Assembly: GCA_043740085.1 (NCBI GenBank)
Contig: JAYUCY010000112.1
Location: 1 to 64,000 of the forward strand
Length of the DNA stretch: 64,000 bases
From: UBA668 sp043740085
GTDB lineage: Bacteria > Actinomycetota > Acidimicrobiia > Acidimicrobiales > Ilumatobacteraceae
Reading direction: 5' to 3'
Both the position numbers and the translations under genes were made by a program. Of this stretch, positions 9,006-18,203 are shown one piece after another. Under the pieces are notes generated by a model that saw only the letters and a list, made by a program, of their open reading frames with translations, made no database searches and was not told the DNA's origin. Position 1 is the stretch's first letter; each line of letters begins with the position of its first letter.

Positions 9006-9515
9006 ATGGACCGCTCAGTCGCGATGACCGGCAACGACGTACTGCTCGAAGCCCCCGGGTCGTTACAGGCGCCGGCGTCGAAGTGCCCTATTGACCACAC
9101 GGCCATGGCAGCTGCGTGTCCAGCGGGCTTCAGCGGTACTCGTCCGCCGGTCCGCCGGTCACGTGCCGATGTGATGATGCGCCGCTTGCTTCGTATTCGG
9201 GAGCGGCCGGCCGGCGTCACCACCGCCTCGGCATATTCCGTCTTTCAGAAGTCGATGATGATCTCGGCGCTGCGCTGCACGCTCACCTATGTCATCCTCC
9301 CGTTCGTTCTGCCCGCGGTCGGCTTCGCGAAGGGTGTTGGCCCCGTCATTGGCATCACGATTGGTGTCGCGGCCATGGTGTGCGATGTGTTCGCCATTCG
9401 GCGCTTCTTTGCGGTCGACCACCGCTGGCGCTGGCATTTCACCGCCATTGTGCTGTGCGTGATGAGCCTGCTCAGCATCCTGCTGGTCAGGGACATCGTC
9501 AACCTCGTGAGCTGA
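9006..9515 (+). CDS. Hypothetical membrane protein
   Basis: 169 aa protein that I do not recognise. Residues 1-85 are hydrophilic, with two Cys-containing segments (SKCPIDHTAMAAACPAGF) and a basic patch (RPPVRRSRADVMMRRLLRIRER). Residues 86-168 hold three hydrophobic helices. This suggests a small integral membrane protein with a cytoplasmic N-terminal tail. TAGAGT 6 nt before the ATG supports a leaderless start. It converges on ppc, with 20 nt between stop codons. Confidence 0.75.
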   Translation: MDRSVAMTGNDVLLEAPGSLQAPASKCPIDHTAMAAACPAGFSGTRPPVRRSRADVMMRRLLRIRERPAGVTTASAYSVFQKSMMISALRCTLTYVILPFVLPAVGFAKGVGPVIGITIGVAAMVCDVFAIRRFFAVDHRWRWHFTAIVLCVMSLLSILLVRDIVNLVS

Positions 9516-9535
9516 AGGCGTATTCGAGACAGCGC

Positions 9536-12310
9536 TTAGCCGCTGTTACGCAAGCCAGTGGCGAGACCATTGATGGTCAACTGGATAGCACGACTGACCA
9601 GCTGACTCGTGTCGTTGGGGTCGAGGGGGTCGTCGTCGGCCTCCGCCGTGTTTGCACGGAAGCGGCGGAGTAGGTCGAGTTGCAGGTGGTTCAGCGGGTC
9701 GAGGTACGGGAACCGGTCGCTGATGCTGCGCGCCAGGGTCGGGTTGTCGGCCAGCGGCCCGCCGCCGGTGATGCGTTGCAACCAGTGGAGGCACAGAGCG
9801 TGCTCGGCACTGATCTGATCGAACACGTGGTGAGCCAACTCCTCGTCACTGGCCAGGTCGCGATAACGAGCGGCGATACCGAGGTCGGTCTTGGCCAGGA
9901 CCATTCCCATGTTCGACATCACAGAGCGGAAGAACGGCCACTCACGAGCCATCCGCACCAACAGCGCTGCCCGGTCTGACGAGGAGCCAACCCACTCGGC
10001 GAAGGCGGTGCCGGTTCCGTACCAACCTGGCAACATGACCCGGCACTGGCTCCAGCTGAACACCCACGGGATGGCTCGCAGGTCCTCGATGCGATCCGAC
10101 TGTGTGCGCGACGCTGGGCGACTGCCGATGTTGAGGGTGGCGATTTCATTGATCGGCGTCATCTCTCGGAACAGCTGTACGAAGCCCGGGGTGCCGTACA
10201 CGAGTGAGCGATAATGGCTGAGGGCCAGCGCCGCCATCTCGTCCATCGCGGCGATGAACTCGGGTGGCGGGTCGTGCAGTTCTGTGCGCGGCAGGCTGGC
10301 TTCGATGGTCGCGGCCACCAATGCCTCCAAGCTGCGTCTCGCCAGCGAGGCGTCGGCGTAACGAGCGGCGATGACCTCGCCCTGCTCTGTCAGCCGCAGG
10401 CTGCCATCTACGGCGCCGCGCGGCTGCGCAAGGATCGCGAGATAACTGGGGCCACCGCCGCGACCAACCGTTCCGCCGCGACCATGGAAGAAGCGCAGCC
10501 GGACGCCCGCCGCAGACATGGCGGCAACGACGGCGACTTCAGCCTGATAGAGCGCCCAGTTGGAAGCGAGGTAGCCGCCGTCCTTGTTGCTGTCCGAGTA
10601 GCCCAACATCACTTCCTGGCGGCCGTCGCGGCTGTGGTCCAGCCAGCGCCGATACTCGGGTAGCGCGATCAGGTTGCTCACCACTTCGCCGGCGTGAGCA
10701 AGATCGTCGATGGTCTCGAACAGCGGCACAATGTCGAGCGCCAACGAATCGTCCGCACCAGGAACAAGCAGGCCGACCTCTTTGCACAGCACCGCGACCT
10801 CGAGCACATCGCTGACCGACTGGCACTTTGAGATCACGTTGTGGCGGATGATCATGGCGCCGAAACGCTCGCGGGCGGCGGCCGCGGTGCGCAGGATGGA
10901 GAGCTCGCTGAGCGTCTCGGCCGAATACTCGACGAACGCGCTTGCCAGTGGCCGCGTCGAGTACAGCTCCGTGCGCAGCAGCTGCACGCGCGCTGTCTCA
11001 TCGAGGGCCAGATAGTCGGTACACGCGCCAGCGGCTGCGAGGAGTTCGGCGACGGTGCGCTCGTGAACCTCGCTGTTCTGGCGCAGATCAAGCGAGCACA
11101 GGTGAAAGCCAAAGCTGGCGATCGTCTGCCGCACGGGAGCGACGCGAGCGTCGGCCAGCGAGGACGCCCCGTGCGAGCGCAGCGACGCATCCACCACTGC
11201 GAGATCGGCCAGGAGTTCATCGGGAGTGGCGTACGGCTGCCGAGCACCGATGGGGTCCGGCCCCGGCACACTGCCCAGGGCCTGCAGGGCAGTGGCTGCC
11301 AGCCGTGCGTACATGCCGCGCAGAGCCCGACGGTACGGCTCGTCGGCGCGGAACTGAGAGTCGTCACCCGAGGCCTCCGCCAGCTCAAGGAGCGCGGGGG
11401 TTGGGGTGACGAGGCGCGACGACAACGAGAGGTCGAGCCCTAGCTGTGACAGCGCTTGCAGGTGGTGGCGCAGCGCGACGGTGGCTTGCCGCTCCACGGC
11501 CCACTGCAAGACCTCGGCCGTGACGAATGGGTTACCGTCGCGATCGCCGCCGATCCACGAACCCATTCGTAGCAGCGATGGCAACTCGACATCGTGCCCG
11601 GACAGCTGCGACAACTCGCGGTGCACATCGAGCTGCAGGCGTGGAACTTCGGCGAGCAGTGTGAGTTGGTAGTAACGCAGCGCATCGTCGATCTCGTCGC
11701 GCACTCGCAGCTTTGACAGCCGTAGCAGTGCGGTCTGCCACAGCGTCAGCACATGCACGCGCAGCTCGGCTTCCCACTCCGCCTGTTCGACTGTGTCCAG
11801 CCGCAGACGGCCGCGCTGGTCGAGCATCGCCGCGATGCGCCGTTGTGTATCGAGGATGGTCTTGCGGCGTACCTCGGTCGGGTGTGCCGTGAACACCGGG
11901 CTGACTTCGACTGTCTGCAGCAAGGAGACGATGTCGTCGGGCTGGCAGCCTGCAGACTGCGCGACCTCGAGCGCGTGAGTGATGGTGCCCTCCTGCGGCG
12001 GCGACCCGATTGAACGGTGGTGACGGCGGCGACGCGATTGGTGCACGTCTTGCGCAATGTTGGACAGCAAGGAGAACCAGCTGAACGCACGAATGACATG
12101 CAACGTGGTGGGCATGTCCAGCCCGCTCATCGCCAGGCCCAAGCGCGCATCATCGCTGTTATCGCCACGCCGCACCTCGACGGCGAGCTTGCGGACGCGC
12201 TCGACAGTCTCGAACACTTCGCTGCCAGCTTGCTCGGCGATGACATCGCCCAGCACGCGGCCGAGCAGACGGATGTCGTCGTCTGGGCTGTCGCCGCGGT
12301 CGGGTTCCAT
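9536..12310 (-). CDS. ppc: Phosphoenolpyruvate carboxylase
   Basis: Converts PEP and bicarbonate to oxaloacetate, refilling the TCA cycle; about 924 aa, normal length. The catalytic His is H143 in VFTAHPTEVRRKTI. Other signatures are GGDRDGNPFVT, MLGYSDSNKDGGYLASNW, FFHGRGGTVGRGGGPSY (PEP-binding loop) and VFSWSQCRVMLPGWYGTGTA. The C-terminus ends GLATGLRNSG, where the family usually has QNTG. I chose ATG 12310, only 8 nt after the stop of the GGDEF-EAL gene, so the two are probably cotranscribed. The longer open frame runs back through that gene. Confidence 0.96.
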   Translation of the reverse strand: MEPDRGDSPDDDIRLLGRVLGDVIAEQAGSEVFETVERVRKLAVEVRRGDNSDDARLGLAMSGLDMPTTLHVIRAFSWFSLLSNIAQDVHQSRRRRHHRSIGSPPQEGTITHALEVAQSAGCQPDDIVSLLQTVEVSPVFTAHPTEVRRKTILDTQRRIAAMLDQRGRLRLDTVEQAEWEAELRVHVLTLWQTALLRLSKLRVRDEIDDALRYYQLTLLAEVPRLQLDVHRELSQLSGHDVELPSLLRMGSWIGGDRDGNPFVTAEVLQWAVERQATVALRHHLQALSQLGLDLSLSSRLVTPTPALLELAEASGDDSQFRADEPYRRALRGMYARLAATALQALGSVPGPDPIGARQPYATPDELLADLAVVDASLRSHGASSLADARVAPVRQTIASFGFHLCSLDLRQNSEVHERTVAELLAAAGACTDYLALDETARVQLLRTELYSTRPLASAFVEYSAETLSELSILRTAAAARERFGAMIIRHNVISKCQSVSDVLEVAVLCKEVGLLVPGADDSLALDIVPLFETIDDLAHAGEVVSNLIALPEYRRWLDHSRDGRQEVMLGYSDSNKDGGYLASNWALYQAEVAVVAAMSAAGVRLRFFHGRGGTVGRGGGPSYLAILAQPRGAVDGSLRLTEQGEVIAARYADASLARRSLEALVAATIEASLPRTELHDPPPEFIAAMDEMAALALSHYRSLVYGTPGFVQLFREMTPINEIATLNIGSRPASRTQSDRIEDLRAIPWVFSWSQCRVMLPGWYGTGTAFAEWVGSSSDRAALLVRMAREWPFFRSVMSNMGMVLAKTDLGIAARYRDLASDEELAHHVFDQISAEHALCLHWLQRITGGGPLADNPTLARSISDRFPYLDPLNHLQLDLLRRFRANTAEADDDPLDPNDTSQLVSRAIQLTINGLATGLRNSG

Positions 12311-12318
12311 CCGGGCTG

Positions 12319-14607
12319 TCAGTTGGCTGGAGCGCCGACGCTGGGGCGCAGGCCGGGGAACTGACCGAGCCGCTCGAGCGCAGCAACGGTGCTGCGCATC
12401 GCGTCGGCGGGGACCGGGTGGCTGATCAGGAAGCCCTGCGCCTTGGTGCAGCCCAGATCGCTGAGGACCTGCAGTTGATGCACGCTCTCCACTCCCTCGG
12501 CCACCATGTCGAGACCCAACGAGCGACCCATGGCGATAATGGTGCGCACCAGGCTGCGGTCGTTGGGGTTGTCGGCAACACCCTGCACGAAGGCCCTGTC
12601 GATCTTGATTCGTTGCAGCGGAAACTTCTGCAGCAACGACAGCGAGGAGTAGCCGGTACCGAAGTCGTCCAGCGCAACGCGGACACCCAACGAACGCAGG
12701 CGACGGAGCGTCGCCAACGCCAGCTCGGGCTCGCTGATCATCACGCTCTCGGTGACTTCCAGCCACAGCAATTGCGGCGAGACGCCCGAGCGGGTGAGCG
12801 CTTCGCTGACGATTGCCGTGAAGTTGGGGTCGCTGAGCTGACGCGGTGAGACGTTGACCGACATGGTCGCGCCAGGGCTGCAGACGCCATCGTCAAGCCA
12901 CCGCCGCAACTGGCTGAGTGCTTCCAGCAGCGCCCATGAACCGATCGGCACAATGGTGCCGTTGTCTTCCGCAATCGGGATGAACTCGGCGGGCGAGACC
13001 ATCGTCCCGTCGCTCTGCTGCCAACGCATCAGCGCTTCGAAGCCAACAACATCGCCCGACTGCAGATCGAGAATCGGTTGGTGGAAGAGTCGCAGCTCGC
13101 GACGGTCCAGCGCGCGGTGCAGAGCTGTCTCAACGGCGAGGCGGTGCGCAACGCGCTCGTGCATGCTCTCGTCGTAGACCGCCAGGCAGTTGCGACCTGC
13201 GTCCTTGGCGCGGTACATGGCGGTGTCGGCGTGACGAACGAGGTCTTCTGCTGACGTGCTGGAGGTGGCGCTGATGCTGGCAACACCGATACTGGCGGTG
13301 ACGAACATGTCGCCCTGGCTGAGCGCGAGCGGCTCGCGGAAGACGGCCAGCATCCGCTCGGCAAGCGCCAGCGCAGCGCCGGACGATTTCGCCGTGGTGT
13401 CGAGTACCACGTACTCGTCGCCTGACAGGCGGGCCACTACCGCGCCCTCGGGCACGACGTTGATCAGGCGACGGGCGACTGTGACCAACACTTCGTCGCC
13501 GGCGGCATGGCCCAGCGAATCGTTGATGTTTTTGAAGCGGTCGAGGTCGACGAAGAATAGCGTGGGGTGCTGATCCTGGCTCCACGAGTTACCGAGCAGT
13601 TCGTTGATCCGTTCGAGCAGCAGGGTGCGATTAGGAAGTCCGGTGAGCGGGTCGGTTTGTGCGCCGTGCAGCAGTTCGGCCTGTGCCTGGTTGTTGGCGC
13701 GCACGGCTGTCACGACTCGCAATGTCACGACGGTGGCGAGAACGAGCGCGGACAGCGACCGCACGATCTTGTCGGTGCCGTCGTTGGGGGCAGTGCCAGC
13801 GAGAACGATCACGGGCAGCACCAGCGAGGCAATCGTCGTGATGAGGCGACCGGTCAGCTGCCGGCTGGCGGAAGCGGGGATCTGGCCGATGTTTTCAATG
13901 CTCGGGTGCAGGAACGCCGCGCCGGCGGAGAAATATGCCGCGATATACAGCGGCAACGCAATCCGTTCGGCGCCGGCGGCCACGTGGCCCGCGTCGATGA
14001 GTGCATAGAGCAGGTGGCCCGCCAGGTTGCAGGTGAGCCCGACTGCCAGCAGCCACATCGCAGGTGGCCGCAGCGAGTTGTTCAGCAGCACGGCGAGCAC
14101 GAGAAACAAGATGACCGCTGCACCGGGCTGGTACACGCCGTAGAGAATGATGGTCCAGGCAGCAGTGCTGGCGGTGTTGACGATTGGCTGGACCAAGAGT
14201 GCCCAGCTGATGATCCAACTGCCAAGGGCAACAATGATGCTGTCGCCCAGCAGCCCAGGGTGAGCGTTCGGGCCTTGACCGTGAACGAGTACGACGAGGC
14301 CGCCGATGATGCAGCCCGTTGCCGCCAGGCCAAGGGCTATCGCCAGTGGCGTCTCGTACGTGGGGCCGTCACCCGACACCATTTCGGCCAACGCATACAA
14401 CACGCCAACGGCGCCGACCAAACCAGCCATCCGGGCAGGAATCAAACCCTGGCGCCACGACAGGTAGATGACAGGCGCCAGCTGCACTGCGGCAAGGAGG
14501 TAGAGCGCTTCGCGAGCGCCAGCCCACGGCAGCGTGAGCGCGAGAAGAGCGACGATGCCGCCGATCGCCGAATACCACCACGTCAGGAGAGCTGATGCCC
14601 GCTTCAT
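12319..14607 (-). CDS. Membrane GGDEF-EAL protein (cyclic-di-GMP turnover)
   Basis: About 762 aa. The first 310 residues form eight or nine transmembrane helices, likely a sensory module. The GGDEF domain follows, with signature RLSGDEYVVL (SGDEY in place of GGDEF, a variant that can still be active). The C-terminal EAL domain has FEALMRW, EVTES, DDFGTGYSSL, IKIDRAFVQG and VAEGVE, so the phosphodiesterase metal ligands appear complete. I chose ATG 14607 with GGAGG just upstream. The enzyme could make or degrade c-di-GMP; the intact EAL motifs favour phosphodiesterase activity. Confidence 0.92.
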   Translation of the reverse strand: MKRASALLTWWYSAIGGIVALLALTLPWAGAREALYLLAAVQLAPVIYLSWRQGLIPARMAGLVGAVGVLYALAEMVSGDGPTYETPLAIALGLAATGCIIGGLVVLVHGQGPNAHPGLLGDSIIVALGSWIISWALLVQPIVNTASTAAWTIILYGVYQPGAAVILFLVLAVLLNNSLRPPAMWLLAVGLTCNLAGHLLYALIDAGHVAAGAERIALPLYIAAYFSAGAAFLHPSIENIGQIPASASRQLTGRLITTIASLVLPVIVLAGTAPNDGTDKIVRSLSALVLATVVTLRVVTAVRANNQAQAELLHGAQTDPLTGLPNRTLLLERINELLGNSWSQDQHPTLFFVDLDRFKNINDSLGHAAGDEVLVTVARRLINVVPEGAVVARLSGDEYVVLDTTAKSSGAALALAERMLAVFREPLALSQGDMFVTASIGVASISATSSTSAEDLVRHADTAMYRAKDAGRNCLAVYDESMHERVAHRLAVETALHRALDRRELRLFHQPILDLQSGDVVGFEALMRWQQSDGTMVSPAEFIPIAEDNGTIVPIGSWALLEALSQLRRWLDDGVCSPGATMSVNVSPRQLSDPNFTAIVSEALTRSGVSPQLLWLEVTESVMISEPELALATLRRLRSLGVRVALDDFGTGYSSLSLLQKFPLQRIKIDRAFVQGVADNPNDRSLVRTIIAMGRSLGLDMVAEGVESVHQLQVLSDLGCTKAQGFLISHPVPADAMRSTVAALERLGQFPGLRPSVGAPAN

Positions 14608-14762
14608 GCGCCTCCACTCCGCGGAACGAATGAGGTATCCACCCGCGGCAAGTTTTGAGTTCTCATGATAGCCCATGAGCAGGGTGTTCGCGCAAGGGGT
14701 GTTTTACCGCGCGCGGCGCGTAGCCCAGTGAAAGCCCGTGAAGAGCAGATACAGCCACTTGA

Positions 14763-15194
14763 AGGAGTTGGCAGGTATTCGTCACTCGTCACTCGCATGT
14801 CGTCGACACGGTGCTGGCCGACAAGCTGTGGCAGCTCTACGAACTTGCCGACGGCGGTCGTTCCGAGCAGGCGGTCACTCGCGAGATGCTGTACCTCAGC
14901 GAATTCGACTCGACTATCGCCGACCCGAGCAATCGGCTGTGGGTGCTGCGGGACAACAACGTGCCGGTGGGCATGTTGCTGATAGCCACCGACATCGGCA
15001 GCACCCGATACCTCAGTCGTGCGTACTTCGAGCTTCACTACCTCGACCATATGCGACGCGGGGTGGTGCACTCCATCATATGGCTGGTGATTCACCCTGC
15101 TCACGCGGCAAATGGGGCGACCATTCGGCTCGCCAAGGAAGGTCTGGCACTGGAGGCGTCGGAGGGAGCACTCCTCGTGTTCGATTCGAGTTGA
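14763..15194 (+). pseudogene. Truncated GNAT-like acetyltransferase
   Basis: Open frame after TGA 14760, with no ATG; the first possible start is GTG 14811 (127 aa). The text RLWVLRDNNVPVGMLLIATDI, RAYFELHY and HSIIWLVIHPAHAANGATIRLAKEGLALEASEGALLVFDSS resembles the core of a GNAT-type fold. It stops abruptly where such proteins normally continue for about 50 residues. No Shine-Dalgarno or TANNNT box fits a start. I read it as a remnant truncated at one or both ends; a short functional protein is possible. Confidence 0.5.
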
Positions 15195-15300
15195 CTTCTC
15201 GGCGTACACCGATTCCGATGCCACTCGGCCGCTCGAGGGGCCACTGTCGATGAGGCGCTGAACGGATTCATGCACCGGGAAGGGCGCCCGATTCGCTACC

Positions 15301-16320
15301 GTGTCTACAAATGAGTCCATCGTCGGGCCCCTCCGAATGACAGCACTGGCCAAGCCGTACTCCGTCGTCGTGCCCGGCGCGCACCTGATGGCCGCGCTGG
15401 TGGGGCAACGCGATACCCACCTGCGCATGATTGAGGCCGCCTTCGCCGACTCGTCCGTGGTCGTTCGGGGCAACGAAATTCATGTCGATGGGCTTCAGGC
15501 GGAAGCGGTGGGTCGCCTGTTCGAAGAGTTGGTGGTGCTCCTGCAGCAGGGCCAGCACCTCGACGAGCACACGGTGCGCCGCAGCATCGACATGATGCGC
15601 GACAACGAACGCCCCAGTCGCGTGTTGACCGATGAGATCATGCGCGGTGCGAAGGGCAAGCCCATCCGGCCCAAGACCGCCGGGCAGAAGCGCTACGTCG
15701 ACGCGATTCGCAACAACGTCATCACCTTTGGCCTTGGTCCTGCGGGTACGGGCAAGAGCTGGCTCGCGGTCGCGATGGCGGTGCACGCCCTGCAGACCAA
15801 GAAGGTGCAGCGCATCATCCTCACTCGTCCGGCTGTCGAAGCTGGCGAGCGCTTGGGTTTCCTTCCAGGCGACCTGATGGCCAAGATCGACCCGTACCTG
15901 CGCCCGCTGTACGACGCGCTCTACGACATGGTCGAGCTGGAAGGAGCGCAGAAACTGCTGGAACGTCAGGCGGTGGAAGTTGCTCCGCTGGCGTTCATGC
16001 GTGGCCGAACTCTCAACGACAGTTTCATCATTCTCGACGAGGCCCAGAATGCCACGCCCGAGCAGATGAAGATGTTTCTCACCCGCATCGGCTTTGGTTC
16101 GCAGGTCGTTGTCACCGGCGACACCACGCAGATCGACGTCCCCAACGGGCGCAGCAGCCTGATCGGCTTGGAGCGCACACTCAGCGGTATCGAGGGGCTT
16201 GCCTTTGTGCACCTGAAGACTGGCGACGTCGTGCGCCACCGCATCGTGGCCGACATCGTCGCCGCCTACGAGCGGTCCGATGAGGCCAAGGCCGCGGCAC
16301 AGGGTGGCCGACGTGGTTGA
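15301..16320 (+). CDS. PhoH family ATPase
   Basis: PhoH/YbeZ-type cytoplasmic NTPase, 339 aa. An N-terminal nucleic-acid-binding region (residues about 30-110) precedes the ATPase core. Walker A is LGPAGTGKSWLA (about 144-155) and Walker B FIILDEAQN; the TRPAVEAGERLGFLPGDL and TGDTTQID motifs are also present. It heads a phoH-ybeY-corC operon, a conserved arrangement linked to rRNA maturation and RNA quality control. Start is GTG 15301; ATG 15337 is an alternative. Confidence 0.95.
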   Translation: MSTNESIVGPLRMTALAKPYSVVVPGAHLMAALVGQRDTHLRMIEAAFADSSVVVRGNEIHVDGLQAEAVGRLFEELVVLLQQGQHLDEHTVRRSIDMMRDNERPSRVLTDEIMRGAKGKPIRPKTAGQKRYVDAIRNNVITFGLGPAGTGKSWLAVAMAVHALQTKKVQRIILTRPAVEAGERLGFLPGDLMAKIDPYLRPLYDALYDMVELEGAQKLLERQAVEVAPLAFMRGRTLNDSFIILDEAQNATPEQMKMFLTRIGFGSQVVVTGDTTQIDVPNGRSSLIGLERTLSGIEGLAFVHLKTGDVVRHRIVADIVAAYERSDEAKAAAQGGRRG

Positions 16321-16909
16321 CCCATCGCGACCGCGCCTCAACGTGCCACCACGCGTTGGTGGCGAGGGCGAGCCGGAGGTGTTCTGCGCCGACGAGCAGC
16401 GCGACCTTCCCGTCGACCTCGAACGCTGGCAGGCGCTGGCCACCGAGGTGCTGCGCTCCGAGGGCGTGCGCGGGCTGTGCGAGCTGTCGTTGCTGTTCGT
16501 GACCGAGCTGGAAATGTCTGAGCTCAACGAACTCCACATGGGTAAGACCGGTCCCACCGATGTCTTGGCGTTCCCCATTGATGCCTCCGAGGCGGAGATG
16601 GTGTTCCATGGTCAGCCTCCCAGCCGTGGTCCGGACCGTTCACCCCCAGACCCCGGCGATATGCCGTTGCTGCTCGGTGATGTCGTGCTGTGCCCGGCCG
16701 TTGCCGCCCGCCAGGCGCCTGACCATGCAGGCACCGTCGACGACGAACTGGCATTGCTCATTGTTCACGGCATATTGCACGTTCTTGGTTACGACCACGA
16801 CGAAACAGCTGCTGCGCAGGCAATGCGCGCCCGCGAGCTGGAGTTACTACAGGAACACCATTGGGGTGGCCCTGTGCCGGAAGGCTTCCGGCAGGAGCAA
16901 CCTGAATGA
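16313..16909 (+). CDS. ybeY: rRNA maturation endoribonuclease YbeY
   Basis: Zinc-dependent endoribonuclease for 16S rRNA 3'-end processing and ribosome quality control, about 198 aa. The metal motif HGILHVLGYDHDET gives the H-x3-H-x5-H triad near residue 155. The fold segment LSLLFVTELEMSELNELHMGKTGPTDVLAFP is intact. A Pro-rich insertion (about 100-120) lengthens the linker before LLLGDVVLCP. GTG 16313 is preceded by a GGTGG-like site and overlaps the phoH stop; GTG 16304 is an alternative. It ends in an ATGA overlap with the corC-like gene. Confidence 0.93.
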   Translation: MVDPSRPRLNVPPRVGGEGEPEVFCADEQRDLPVDLERWQALATEVLRSEGVRGLCELSLLFVTELEMSELNELHMGKTGPTDVLAFPIDASEAEMVFHGQPPSRGPDRSPPDPGDMPLLLGDVVLCPAVAARQAPDHAGTVDDELALLIVHGILHVLGYDHDETAAAQAMRARELELLQEHHWGGPVPEGFRQEQPE

Positions 16910-18198
16910 TTGCGGGCCAGTTCACCAACGTCGACCTACTGATGGTCGTTGTCATCTTGGTGCTGTTGATTGTGCTGATTTTCGCCTCCGTGGCGGAGAT
17001 GAGTCTGTCGCGGATGAGCAAGCCACGAGCAACGTCGCTGGCGGACAAAGGTCTGAAGTCGGGTAAGGCACTCAAGCGCCTGGTTCATCACCCCGAACGT
17101 TGGGTCAACCCGCTGCTGCTGACCGTCAACATCTGCCAGACCGTGCAGACCACGCTCACGGCCCTGGTTGCCGGCCATATGTTTGGCCCGGCTGGTGTTG
17201 TCATCGGTGTGGTGCTCAACGTCATCGTCTTCTTCGTGCTCGCCGAGGCGGTGCCCAAGACATACGCCGTGCTGTACCCGCAGCGGGCGGCGTTGCTGTC
17301 GGCCCGGCCGACAGCGCTGATTGTGTCGTTCCCGCCGTTGCAGTGGATCTCTCGTGGTCTGATCAAACTCACCAACGTGATCGTGCGCGGAAAGGGCCTG
17401 GAGTCCGGCCCGTTCGTCTCCGAGCAGGAACTGCTGGGCATTGTCGAAGTGGCCGCGGAAGACGGCGTTGTGGAGCACGAGGAACGCGAGCTGATCGAAA
17501 GCATCATCGAGTTCGGCGACACCATCGCTCGCGAGGTCATGGTCCCGCGGCCAGACATTCAGGTGTTGGAGCACACGTTGACGGTGACCCAGGCGCTCGA
17601 CGTTGCCCTCGAGGAGGGCTACAGCCGGCTGCCGGTGGTCAACAGCGAAGACGACGACGTGCTCGGCCTTGCGTACACGAAGGACCTGATGCGCACCGAA
17701 CGTGAAGGCGGGGGCGCCCGACTGGTCAGCGAGCTGGTTCGCCCGGTGCACTTCGTGCCGGAGAACAAGCCGGTGAACCGGCTGATGCGTGAGATGCAGG
17801 CCGAGAAGTTCCACCTAGCGCTCGTCGCCGACGAATACGGCGCATTCGCTGGTTTGGTGACGCTGGAGGACTGCCTGGAGGAACTGGTCGGCGAAATCGT
17901 TGACGAGCACGACGACGAGGACGCAGAAGTGCAGCGCCTTTCCGATGGCGACTATCTGGTCGACGGTGGCATGTCGGTGGGCGACCTCAACGACCTGCTC
18001 GGTACGTCTATTCCAGATGACGACTGGGACACGGTGGGCGGCTTTCTGTTTGGCACACTCGAACACGTCCCCAAGATTGGCGAAGCAATTGCCCACGACG
18101 GTTGGCGCTTTGCTGCCGCCGAGGTGGAGGGGCGTCGCATTCGCCGCGTGAAGGTCACCATCGAGCACGACGAAGACCTCGAATCCGGCCACGCCTGA
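16906..18198 (+). CDS. CNNM/CorC-HlyC family membrane protein
   Basis: 430 aa. Residues 1-170 are the DUF21/CNNM transmembrane domain (helices at the N-terminus and around 85-150). A CBS pair covers about 205-330 (VMVPRPDIQVLEHTLTVTQALDVALEEGYSRLPVV and the second repeat). The C-terminal 80 residues are the CorC_HlyC domain. By family this is a cation (Mg2+/Co2+) transport or tolerance protein, and the haemolysin label is historical. Coupled to ybeY by ATGA. It converges on the MFS gene with only 5 nt between stop codons. Confidence 0.92.
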   Translation: MIAGQFTNVDLLMVVVILVLLIVLIFASVAEMSLSRMSKPRATSLADKGLKSGKALKRLVHHPERWVNPLLLTVNICQTVQTTLTALVAGHMFGPAGVVIGVVLNVIVFFVLAEAVPKTYAVLYPQRAALLSARPTALIVSFPPLQWISRGLIKLTNVIVRGKGLESGPFVSEQELLGIVEVAAEDGVVEHEERELIESIIEFGDTIAREVMVPRPDIQVLEHTLTVTQALDVALEEGYSRLPVVNSEDDDVLGLAYTKDLMRTEREGGGARLVSELVRPVHFVPENKPVNRLMREMQAEKFHLALVADEYGAFAGLVTLEDCLEELVGEIVDEHDDEDAEVQRLSDGDYLVDGGMSVGDLNDLLGTSIPDDDWDTVGGFLFGTLEHVPKIGEAIAHDGWRFAAAEVEGRRIRRVKVTIEHDEDLESGHA

Positions 18199-18203
18199 CG
18201 GCT

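Noticed and set aside
12310..12766. Longer N-terminus for PEP carboxylase
   Set aside because: It runs through the 3' end of the GGDEF-EAL gene in another frame. The 924-aa form from ATG 12310 already has normal family length.
15268..16578. 436-codon minus-strand ORF antisense to phoH
   Set aside because: Shadow of phoH/ybeY; composition is low-information and there is no promoter, start signal or domain.
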